DNA of 64,000 bases, taken from Thraustochytrium sp. TN22. Taxonomy: Eukaryota; Sar; Bigyra; Thraustochytrida; Thraustochytriidae. The stretch covers positions 1-64,000 of the forward strand of contig JABLUY010000056.1 in NCBI GenBank assembly GCA_013306675.1, in the 5' to 3' direction. The translations under genes and the position numbers were made by a program. Shown in pieces: positions 1-10,500 of this stretch. The stretch's first letter is position 1, and each line of letters opens with the position of its first letter. The notes under the pieces were generated by a model. That model made no database searches, was not told the DNA's origin, and saw only the letters and a program-made list of their open reading frames with translations.

Positions 1-12
1 GACGACGACGAA

Positions 13-54
<42 letters not shown>
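1..54. repeat. (GAC)n microsatellite at window edge
   Basis: Nearly perfect GAC trinucleotide tract with one GAA interruption. It is cut by the window start, so its full length is unknown. Confidence 0.9.
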
Positions 55-56
<2 letters not shown>

Positions 57-504
57 GGACGAGTAGGACGAGGAGAAAGAGGGGGGAGAGGAAGAGTAAG
101 TGGAGGAGGAAGAGAAAGCGGAAGCGGGAGCGGAAGAGCAAGAGGACGAGCACCAGCACGAGCACGAGCTCGAGCTCGAGCTCTAGCAGTTGGTCTTGGT
201 TCGCTCGCAGGCCCCAGCCTCTAGGTTGGCATGAAGCACAGCGGTCGGGCAAGGTCCGCTCCCCGGCCGACACAGTGTCGCCTGCCAGGTTCTTTTCCTC
301 CATTCGATGTGCTTGGTCACGGTGCCAGCCAGCCGCGACGATGGCTCGTAGGCCATCATCGCGAGCTCGAGCTCGAAGAAGGAAAGGGACCTCATCACCA
401 GCTGATGATCCTTACGAGCGTCGACTCAGACGAGTCAATGCCGCGACGATGGCGTGGGGCTCGTAGGGCACCGCCGCGAGCTCCAAGTTGAAGAAGGAGA
501 AGGG

Positions 505-543
505 CATCATCATCAGCATCATCAGCATCATCAGCATCATCAG
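505..543. repeat. (CATCATCAG)n nine-base tandem repeat
   Basis: About four 9-base units of CAT CAT CAG upstream of the THOC7 start. The unit is a multiple of three, but no gene is supported here. Confidence 0.85.
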
Positions 544-700
544 CAAGTCAAAGTTCAATCGCGGCGCGGCGGCGGCGGCGCGCACGCGCGGCGGCGGCGA
601 GCGCGGCGACAGGTGCGGCGGCGGGCGCGGCGGCGGCGGCGGCGCGGGCCGCAGGCCGCGCCGCGACGCCGGAGCCCGGCAACGCGCGCAGCCGGGCGCC

Positions 701-1519
701 ATGGACCAAGGTACGAGCGCGGCGGCGGCAACGGCGACGGCGAGGGCGACGACGAGGGCGAGAGGGGCCGCCCGAAGGCTTCGTGGCGGCCCGCGCGAGC
801 GCGGCGAGCACTGACGGCGAGGCGAGCGAGCAGATGTGGTGCGCAAGCGGCTCGTGGCGCGGGACTCGGTGGTGCCCACGACGGAGCCCTCCGTAGGCCA
901 GTGCACGAGGGCGTTCCTGGCGCTGCAGGCGGAGGCCGACGCCGGCAGGTAGGTCACGCAGCGCGTCGCGGGCAGACAAAGCAGGCTGAGGCAGGCAGGC
1001 TGACGGACGTGGGGTGCGCAGCGAGGCGGCGCTTAACGTGTTCTTGCGCGAGCTGGGCGTGCTGGAGCTCGAGTTCTCCAAGGCGAACATGGTGGCGGAG
1101 CTCTCCGAGCATGAGGTCAAGCAGTACAAGGCGCTGGAGGACGAAATTCGTAGGTTGGCTGACTGGCTGCATGGGCCTGCTGGCGCCGACCCGCGCGTGC
1201 TCGACGGAGAGCTGACGCGCACGACCCACTCGCAGAGGAACGCATTGCGGCGGCTGAAAAGGACATCGCGCAGCTGCAGGCCGAGCTGGCCAATGAGCGC
1301 CTCGCGCGCCAGCGCATGGAGGAGTGTGAAACCCTCGCTGCGCAGGTGAACACGGAGGTGGCTCGCTCCGTATCTCAGGCCGCCGTGGACGAGGCGGAGC
1401 TCGAGCTCCGCCAACTCCTCGCTCGCGAGCAGGAGGTCCTTGAGCAGGTTGACCTGCGCCGCAAGCAGTTTCAACTGCTCATGCATGCGATCGCAGAACT
1501 CTCGCAGACGCTCAAGTAA
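701..1519 (+). CDS. THOC7: THO complex subunit 7 homologue, four exons
   Basis: Small coiled-coil subunit of the THO/TREX complex, which couples transcription to nuclear mRNA export. I join exons 701-710, 834-948, 1022-1149 and 1236-1519 to get about 178 residues (human THOC7 is 204). The first exon encodes only M-D-Q plus one base. Family hallmarks are VVRKRL near the N terminus, LELEFSKANMV in the middle, and the C-terminal DLRRKQFQLLMHAIAELSQT, which closely resembles the metazoan C-terminal coiled coil. All joins keep the frame, and the intervening sequences start with GTACGA or GTAGGT and end in CAG. A TGA at 812-814, in frame just upstream of exon 2, supports splicing there. The gene ends 79 bases before the stop codon of the giant minus-strand gene, so the two converge. 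Exon 1 is the least certain part because it is so short. Confidence 0.85.
711..833 (+). other. THOC7 intron 1
   Basis: Begins GTACGA and ends GAGCAG. A CTGACG lies at 811-816, about 20 bases before the acceptor, in the position of a branch site. There is no polypyrimidine tract. It splits an Asp codon after its first base. Confidence 0.75.
949..1021 (+). other. THOC7 intron 2
   Basis: Begins GTAGGT and ends GCGCAG; 73 bases. CTGACG at 1000-1005 is the candidate branch site. It is a phase-2 intron. Confidence 0.8.
1150..1235 (+). other. THOC7 intron 3
   Basis: Begins GTAGGT and ends TCGCAG; 86 bases. CTGACG at 1212-1217 is the candidate branch site. It is a phase-1 intron lying inside the conserved coiled coil. 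Confidence 0.8.
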
Positions 1520-1598
1520 TAGGGTACAGATAGCTTTCACATTTCTCTGGCTTCATCAACTTCCACTTGGGCCCTCCTGGCGCGCACATGACTCACAG

Positions 1599-4500
1599 TC
1601 AGCTACTCGCGATGAGGCCATGCGTCCTGAGCTTGCCCAACAGGTCGTTCACCGCGGTGCGCAACTCATTGTTAAAGTCGCGCAGCTTCTCGCACTCGTC
1701 GCGGAGCGCCATCACCTCCGATTGTGAGGGCGTCGTGGAGAAGCTCAGCGATCCAATGGTCCCGTCGCCCGGGTCATGTGTAGCGCCCACGTCCGCCACC
1801 GCCGCTTGCTGCGCGCCGACCACTTGCTGCGCGCCCACCGCCAGACTCGAAACGCCTGAGAGCGCGCCGCCCTGCACGGTCACCGACTCCACCATGACCG
1901 ACCCACTCGTGCTCGTGACTGTCAGTGACGTTGCGCCAGAGTGCGTGATCGTCGCGGCCGCCTTGCTCAGCACCACGTCGCCCGTCATGCTAAGCGAGCT
2001 AACCGCTGACACCGCACCGTTGTTTACGGTCACGCCGTCTACCACCACACCGCCCCCACTGCTTATGCTCAGCTCGGAGGCGTCCGCATGGACGATGCTC
2101 TGTGCTGCCGCATCGGTCAGGAGAACATCGCCGCCCGAGATGGTGAGGTCGCTCGTCATGGCCAGCGTCGACACCGCGGAGACTGCGTCGCCGCTCACCG
2201 TCACACTTTCCACCGCCACGATGCCACTAGAGCTGGCAATCGTCAGCGAGGTCGCGCCCGTGTGAGTGATGGCCGCGGCCGCCTTGCTCATGGTCAGGTC
2301 GCTGGTCATGGCCAGCGTCGAAACACCAGAGGCTGCGCCGTCGCTCAGCGTGACCCCGTCCACCACGACACCGCCGCCGCTGCTGATGGTTAGCGCCGAG
2401 GCGTCTGCGTGCACAATGCTCTGCGCACCGGCCTCCGACAGGAGAATGTCGCCACCTGAGACCGTCAGGTCGCTCGACATGCTCAGCGTGGACACAGCGG
2501 ACACCGCGCCGCCGCTCACGGTCACGCCCTCCACCGCCACAACGCCGCTTGTGCTAGCGATCGTCAGCGAGGTTGCGCCCGAGTGGACGATACTGGCGGC
2601 CGCCTTGCTCAGGGTCAGGTCGCTGGTCATGCCCAGCGTCGAGACGCCCGAGATGGCCGCCGCGTTCATGGTGACGCCCTCCGCGACAAGGTCGCCGCCG
2701 CTGCTCAGCGTCAGCGAGGTCGCGCCGCTGTGCACGATGCTGGCCGCGGCCTTGCTCAGGGACACGTCGCCCGTGAGCGCCAAGGCGCTGACGGCCGACA
2801 TGGCGCCATCCTGCACCGTGACGCCGTCCACCACCACGGATCCGCTGGTGCTGGCAATGGTCAGCGAGGTCGCGCCGGAGTGCGTGATGGCCGCGGCCGC
2901 CTTGCTCATGGTCAGGTCGGCTGTCATGGCCAGCGAGCCGATCCCCGAAACCGCGCTGTCGCTCATCGTGACGCCGTCCACGACAACGCCGCCGCCGCTG
3001 CTGATGGTGAGCGCCGAGGCGTCCGCGTGCACGATGCTCTGTGCTGCCGCATCGGTCAGGAGGACATCGCCGCCCGAGAGGGTGAGGTCGCTCGTCATGG
3101 CCAGCGTCGACACTGCGGAGACTGCACCGCCGCTCACCGTTACGCTTTCAACTGCCACGATGCCGCTTGAGCTGGCGATTGTCAACGAGGTTGCACCCGT
3201 ATGGGTAATGGCCGCGGCCGCCTTGCTCATGGTCAGGTCGCTTGTCATGGCCAGCGTCGAAACACCCGAGATAGCCGCGGCATTCATGGTGACGCCCTCA
3301 GCAACGAGGTCGCCGCCGCTGCTGATGGTCAGCGCCGAGGCGTCTGCGTGCACAATGCTCTGCGCACCGGCCTCCGACAGGAGAATGTCGCCGCCTGAGA
3401 CCGTCAGGTCGCTCGACATGCTCAGCGTGGACACAGCAGACACCGCGCCGCCGCTCACGGTCACACCCTCCACCGCCACAATGCCGCTTGTGCTAGCGAT
3501 CGTCAGCGAGGTTGCGCCCGAGTGGACGATGCTGGCGGCCGCCTTGCTCAGGGTCAGGTCGCTGGTCATGCCCAGCGTCGAGACGCCCGAGATGGCCGCC
3601 GCGTTCATGGTGACGCCCTCCGCGACAAGGTCGCCGCCGCTGCTCAGCGTCAGCGAGGTCGCGCCGCTGTGCACGATGCTGGCCGCGGCCTTGCTCAGGG
3701 ACACGTCGCCCGTGAGCGCCAAGGCGCTGACGGCCGACATGGCGCCATCCTGCACCGTGACGCCGTCCACCACCACGGATCCGCTGGTGCTGGCAATGGT
3801 CAGCGAGGTCGCGCCGGAGTGCGTGATGGCCGCGGCCGCCTTGCTCATGGTCAGGTCGGCTGTCATGGCCAGCGAGCCGATCCCCGAAACCGCGCTGTCG
3901 CTCATCGTGACGCCGTCCACGACAACGCCGCCGCCACTGCTGATGGTGAGCGCCGAGGCGTCCGCGTGCACGATGCTCTGTGCTGCCGCATCGGTCAGGA
4001 GAACATCGCCGCCCGAAAGGGTGAGGTCGCTCGTCATGGCCAGCGTCGACACTGCGGAGACTGCACCGCCGCTCACCGTCACGCTTTCAACTGCCACGAT
4101 GCCGCTTGAGCTGGCGATTGTCAGCGAGGTCGCTCCCGAGTGGGTGATGGCCGCGGCCGCCTTACTCAGGGTCAGGTCGCTGGTCATGGCCAGCGTCGAA
4201 ACACCCGAGATGGCCGCGGCATTCATGGTGACGCCCTCGGCGACGAGGTCGCCGCCGCTGCTCAGTGTGAGCGAGGTCGCGCCGCTGTGCACAATGCTGG
4301 CCGCGGCCTTGCTCAGCGTCACGTCGCCCGTGAGCGCCAAGGCGCTCACCGCCGAGACCGCACCATCGCTCACGGTCACGCCGTCCAACACCACGCCGCC
4401 GCCACTGGAGATGCTCAGCTCGGAGGCGTCCGCGTGAATGATACCCTGCGCTGCCGCATCCGCCAGCAGAATGTCGCCGCCCGAGAGGGTCAGGTCGCTG

Positions 4501-7500
4501 GACATGGCCAGCGTTGCCACAGCAGACATTGCGCCTGCGCTTGTCGTAACACCCTCCACCACCACGACGCCGCTCGTGCTGGCAATCGTGAGAGAGGTCG
4601 CGCCCGAATGGGTAATGGACGCGGCCGCCTTACTCATGGTCAGGTCGCTGGTCATGGCCAGCGTCGTCAAGCCCGAGGCCGCGCCTTCACTGAATGTGAT
4701 CCCGTCCACCACAACGCCGCCGCCGCTGCTAATGGTCAACGCCGAGACGTCCGCGTGCACGATGCTCTGTGCACCGGCTTCGGTCAGTAGAATATCGCCG
4801 CCAGAGACCGTCAGGTCGCTCGACATGGCGAGCGTCGACACCGCAGAGAGCGCTCCGGCGCTCGCCGTGATGCCCTCCACAACCACAACGCCACTCGTGC
4901 TGGCAATCGTGAGCGAAGATGCGCCCGAATGGGTGATGGCCGCAGCCGCCTTGCTCATGGTCAGGTCGCTGGTCATGGCCAGCGTCGTCAGGCCCGAGGC
5001 CGCGCCATCACTCAGCGTGACCCCGTCCACAATCACGCCACCGCCGCTGCTAATGGTCAACGCGGAGGGATCCGCATGCACAATGCTCTGCGCGCCGGTG
5101 TCGCTCAGCAAAATGTCGCCACCTGAAAGGCTCAGGTCGCTCGACATGCCCAGCGTTGACACTGCCGAGATCGCGCCGCCACTCACGGTCACGCTCTCAA
5201 CAGCCACGAGACCACTTGCGCTGGAAATCGTCAGCGATGTCGCGCCGGTGTGCGAGATGCCTGCGGCCGCCTTGCTCATGGTCAGGTCGCTGGTCATGCC
5301 CAGCGTCGAGACGCCCGAGATAGCCGCGGCGTTCAGGGTGACGCCCTCGGCGACGAGGTCGCCGCCGCTACTCAGCGTGAGCGAAGTGGTCCCGCTATGT
5401 ACGATACTGGCCGCAGCCTTGCTCAGCGAGACGTCGCCCGTGAGCGCCAAGGCACTGACGGCCGACACAGCGCCGTCCTGCACGGTAATGCCGTCCACCA
5501 CAACGGCCCCGCCGCTGCTAATGGTCAGAGCCGAGGCGTCCGCGTGCGTGATGCTCTGCGCGCCCGTGTCGCCCAACAGGATGTCGCCCCCGGAAATCGT
5601 GAGGTGGCTCGACATGCTAAGCGTGGAAATGTCCGAGACCGCGCCGGCGCTCATCGTCACGCCCTCCACGACCACCACGCCGCTCGTGCTGCTGATGGAG
5701 AGCGAGGTCGCGCCGCTGTGGACAATCGCCGCGGCCGCCTTGCTCATAGCCAGGTCGCTGGTCATGCTCATGGACGAAACCCCGGAGACAGCCCCAGAAT
5801 TCATAGTGACGCCCTCCGCCACCAGATCGCCGCCGCTACTGAGGGTCAGTGACGTCGCGCCCGAGTGCGCGATGCTTGCCGCAGCCTTGCTGAGCGTCAC
5901 GTCTGCCGTCATGGCCAGCGACGAGACCCCGGAGACGGCGTTGTCCTGAACCGTCACGCCATCGAGCAAGAGGCCACCACCACTGCTGATGGTCAGCGTG
6001 GAGGCGTCCGCGTGGGTGATGCTTTGCGCGCCGCTGCGACTCAGCACCAGATCGCCGCCCGTGTTGACCATGTCGCCCGTCACGCTCAGAGAGGAGATGC
6101 CGGAGACGACGCCCGCGTTCATGGTGACACCCTCGGCAACCAAGTTGCCGCCGCTGCTAATAGTGAGTGAGGTCGTGCCGGTGTGCGTGATTGTCGCCGC
6201 CGCGGGGGTAAGGCTGAGGCCCTCGCTCAGGGCAAGCGTTGTGGCACCCGTCATGGCTCCTGCGTTCACACTCACGCCCTCCACGATGACGGACCCACTT
6301 GTGCTGCTGAGAGAGAGCGAGGTCGCGCCCGAGTGCAGGATGCTGGCGGCCGCCGCGCTGAGGGTCAGGTCGCTCGTCATCGCCAGCGTGCTCACCGCCG
6401 AGACCGCGCCGTCGCTCACGGTCACGCTGTCCACCACAACACCGCCGCCGCTGCTGATGGCGAGCGCCGAGGCGTCGGCGTGCGTGATGCTTTGGGCGCC
6501 GCTCTTGCTCAACACGAGATTGCCGCCAGCGTTCGTCAGGTCGCCCGTCAGGGCCAGCGTTGAGACGCCCGCCACGGCGCCCGCGTTCACCGTCACGCCC
6601 TCGGCGATCAGGTTGCCGCCGCTGCTGATGGTGAGCGAAGTCGCGCCGGAGTGCGTGATGGAGGCCGCAGCCTGTGTCAGGGTGAGGCTGTCGCTCATGG
6701 AGATAGTCGTGGCGCCCGAGACGGCGCCACTGTTGATGCTGACGCCGTCCACGATGACCGCGCCGCTCGTGCTCGCCAGCGAGAGCGAAGTGGCGCCCGA
6801 GTGCACGATGCTCGCGGCCGCCTTGGTCAAGGTGATGTCGCCCGTCAGACCGAGCGAGCTCACTCCGGAGACCGCACCGCCGTTCATGGTGACGCCCTCT
6901 GCGACGAGATTACCGCCGCTGCTCAGCGTTAGCGCGCCTGCACCAGTGTGCATGATCGCCGCGCTAGCCTTGGACAAAGTTAAATCATCCGTCATGGTGA
7001 GCGTGGAGACGCCGGCCACGGCACCACCGTTCAGGGTGACTCCCTCAGCAACCAAGTTGCCACCGCTGCTGATCGTGAGCGAGGTCGTGCCGCTATGGAC
7101 GATTGAGGCGGCGGCCGCGCTCAGCCCCAGGTCGCCCGTCATGCCGAGTGAGCTGACCGCCGAGACCGCGCCGTCGCTCACGGTCACGCCGTCCACCACG
7201 ACGCCGCCGCCGCTGCTGATGGCGAGCGCCGAGGCATCGGCGTGCGTGATGCTCTGGGCGCCGCTCTTGCTCAGCACGAGGTTGCCGCCAGCGTTCGTCA
7301 GGTCGCCCGTCAGGGCCAGCGTCGAGACGCCCGCCACGGCGCCCGCGTTCACCGTCATGCCCTCGGCGATCAGGTTGCCGCCGCTGCTGATGGTGAGCGA
7401 GGTCGCGCCGGAGTGTGTGATGGAGGCCGCGGCCTGTGTCAGGGTGAGGCTGTCGCTCATGGAGATGGTTGTGGCGCCCGAGACGGCGCCGCTGTTGATG

Positions 7501-10500
7501 CTGACGCCCTCCACCACAACAGCACCGCTCGTGCTGGTCAACGTGAGCGAAGTAGCGCCCGAGTGCACGATGCTCGCAGCCGCCTTGGTCATGGTGAGGT
7601 CGTCCGACAGCCCGAGCGAAGTCACGGCGGAGACCGCGCCATCATTGACGGTCACGCCATCGACCACGACACCGCCGCCCGAGGAGACGCGCAGCTCCGA
7701 GCTCGCGGCGTGTGTTATGCTCTGGGCGCTCGTGCTGGACAGCACGAGGTTCCCGCCGGAGCTGGTCAGGTCGCCGCTCAGGCTCAGGGTGCTCACGGCG
7801 GATACCGCGCCGTTCGCAAAGGTGACGGCGTCCACAAGCACGTTGCCGCCCGAGGAGATGACGAGATCCGCGCCCGCGCCACCGGTGTGCGAGATGAGCT
7901 GGCTGGCGCTCGCCGTGAGCGTCAAGTCCCCGGCGGACAGGACCACGTCGCCGCCGGAGCTCCTCACGTCACCGGTTGCCGTCAACGAGGCGGAGCCGGA
8001 GATCGCGCCATTGTTGATCGTCACGCCCTCGGCCACGAGATTGCCGCCGCTGCTAATCGTGAGCGAAGTTGCGCCTGCATGCACGATGCTAGCAGCGGCC
8101 TTGGTCAGCGTGAGGTCCTCCGTCATGGCGAGCGTGCTCACAGCAGAGACCGCACCATTGCTAATGCTCACACCGTCCACGACGACCGCTGTACCCGAGC
8201 TTGAGATGGTCAGCGCGCCCGCGCCGGTGTGCGCGACGGCCGCGCTGGCTTTGGACAGCGTCAGGTCGTCCGTCATGGCCAGCGTTGAGACGCCCGCCAC
8301 AGTGCCTGCGTTCACTGTCACGCCCTCGGCGATCAAGTTGCCGCCGCTGCTGATGGTCAAGGACGTCGCGCCGCTGTGGAGGATCGAGGCTGTCGCCGCG
8401 CTCAGGGTCAGGTCGCCTGTCACGCCGAGCGAGCTCGTCCCGGTGATGGCACCGTCGTTCATTGTGACACCATCCACGACGACGCCGCTGCCGCTACTGA
8501 TGGTCAGTGTCGAGCTGTCTGCGTGCGTGATGCTTTGGGGGCCGCTCTTGCTCAGCACAAGGTCGCCGCCACTGTTGACCACGTTGCCCGACACGCTCAG
8601 TGACGCGATGCCACTGACGGCACCCGAATTTACAGTCACGCCCTCGGCGATAAGGCTGCCGCCACTGCTGATCGTGAGCGAAGTCGTGCCGGAATGCGTG
8701 ATGCTGGCCATGGCCTGCGTTAGGGTCAGGCTCTCGCTCATGGACAGCGAGTTCGCGCCCGTGATCGCGCCGCTGTTGATGCTGACGCCCTCCACGACGA
8801 CAGCGCCGCTCGTACTTGTGAACGTCAACGAGCTAGCGCCCGTGTGCACGACGGAGGCTGCGGCCTTGGTCAGTGTAAGGTCGTCCGCCATGGCCAGCGA
8901 GCTCACGCCCGACACCGCACCTGCGTTCATGGTCACCCCCTCTGCCACGAGGTTGCCGCCGCTGCTCAGCGTCAGGGCGCCTGCGCCCGTGTGCGCGATG
9001 GCCGCGCTGGCCTTGGACAGCGTCAGGTCGTCCGTCATGGCCAGCGTCGTCACGGCCGAGACGGCGCCGCCGTTTATCGTGACGCCCTCGGCGACCAAGT
9101 TGCCGCCGCTGCTGATGGTCAGCGAGGTCGCGCCGCTGTGAAGAATCGAGGCAGCCGCCGCGCTCAGGCTCAGGTCTCCCGTCATGCCGAGCGAGCTCGC
9201 TCCCGTCACCACACCGTCGTTCATGGTGACGCCGTCCACAACCACGCCACCGCCGCTGCTGATCGTGAGGGCGGAGCTGTCAGCGTGCGTGATGCTCTGC
9301 GCGCCACTCTTGCTCAGCACAAGATTGCCGCCCGAGTTTGTCAGGTCCGCGCTCATCTGCAGCGACGTCACCGCCGAGACTGCGCCGTTGGCCATCGTAA
9401 TCGCCTCCAACACCACGTTGCCGCCCGACGTGATGCTCAGGTCGGCGCCGGCAGCACCGGTGTGCTGGATGCTCTGGGCCAAGGCGGACTGGAGCAAAAC
9501 GTTACCAGCGCCCAAGGCCAGGTTGCCGGCCGTGCTGGAGAGCAAGCCACTGGCCGCCAACGAGGAGACCCCCGAGACGGCCCCGCTGTTGATGGTGACG
9601 CCCTCGGCAATCAAATTGCCGCCGCTACTGATGGTCAGCGAGGTGACACCGGTGTGGGAGATGGTGGCTGCCGACTTGGTCAGTGTAAGGTCGTCCGTCA
9701 TGCCAAGCGTGGTGACTGAGGACAGCGCGCCATTGCTGACCGTGACGCCGTCCACGACGACGGCGGTCCCGGCGCTCGAGATGGTGAGCGCGCCGGCGCC
9801 GGTGTGTGCAAGCGCCGCGCTGGCCTTAGAGAGCGTGAGATCGTCCGACATGGCCAGCGTGGAGACGCCTGCCACGGCGCCGCCGTTGATGGTGACGCCC
9901 TCGGCGACGAGGTTGCCGCCGCTGCTGATGGTGAGCGAGGTGCCGCCCGAGTGCACGATGCTGGCGGCGGCCTTGCTGAGCGTGAGATCGCCAGTCATGG
10001 CCAGCGTGCTCACCGCGGAAACCGCGCCGTCACTGATGCTGACGCCGTCTACGACGACCGCAGCGCCGGAGCTCGAGATGGCCAGCGTGGACGCGCCCGT
10101 GTGCGCGATGGCCGCGCTGGCCTTGGACAGCGTCAGGTCGTCCGTCATGGCCAGCGTCGTCACGGCCGAGACGGCGCCGCCGTTGATCGTGACGCCCTCG
10201 GCGACCAGGTTGCCGCCGCTGCTGATGGTCAGCGAGGTCGCGCCGGTGTGGACAATCGAGGCAGCCGCCGCGCTCAGGCTCAGGTCTCCCGTCATGCCGA
10301 GCGAGCTCGCTCCCGTCACCACACCGTCGTTCATGGTGATGCCGTCCACAACCACGCCGCCGCCGCTGCTGATCGTGAGGGCGGAGCTGTCAGCGTGCGT
10401 GATGCTCTGCGCGCCACTCTTGCTCAGCACAAGATTGCCGCCCGAGTTTGTCAGGTCCGCGCTCATCTGCAGCGACGTCACCGCCGAGACTGCGCCGTTG

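Larger units (their letters stand above)
1..700. other. Low-complexity upstream DNA
   Basis: I find no supportable gene here. Positions 1-54 are an almost pure (GAC)n run, followed by purine-rich GA/GGA DNA to about 165 and CTCGAG/GAGCTC alternations around 165-183. Two diverged copies of a roughly 65-75 base segment lie about 108 bases apart (about 333-396 and 441-512). A 9-base (CATCATCAG)n run occupies about 505-543. From about 560 to 700 the DNA is very CpG-rich GCG/GGC repeat, which probably holds the THOC7 promoter and 5' leader. Several short open frames exist, but their products are only low-complexity. Confidence 0.6.

Noticed and set aside
548-1540. 330-codon minus-strand frame opposite THOC7
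   Set aside because: THOC7 on the plus strand has clear family motifs and consistent splice sites; the minus frame is antisense to it and ends in GC-repeat-coded Ala/Arg.
1599-2000. S74 intramolecular chaperone domain at the C terminus
   Set aside because: The final 90 residues show only a linker and coiled coil; the S74 catalytic region is not visible.
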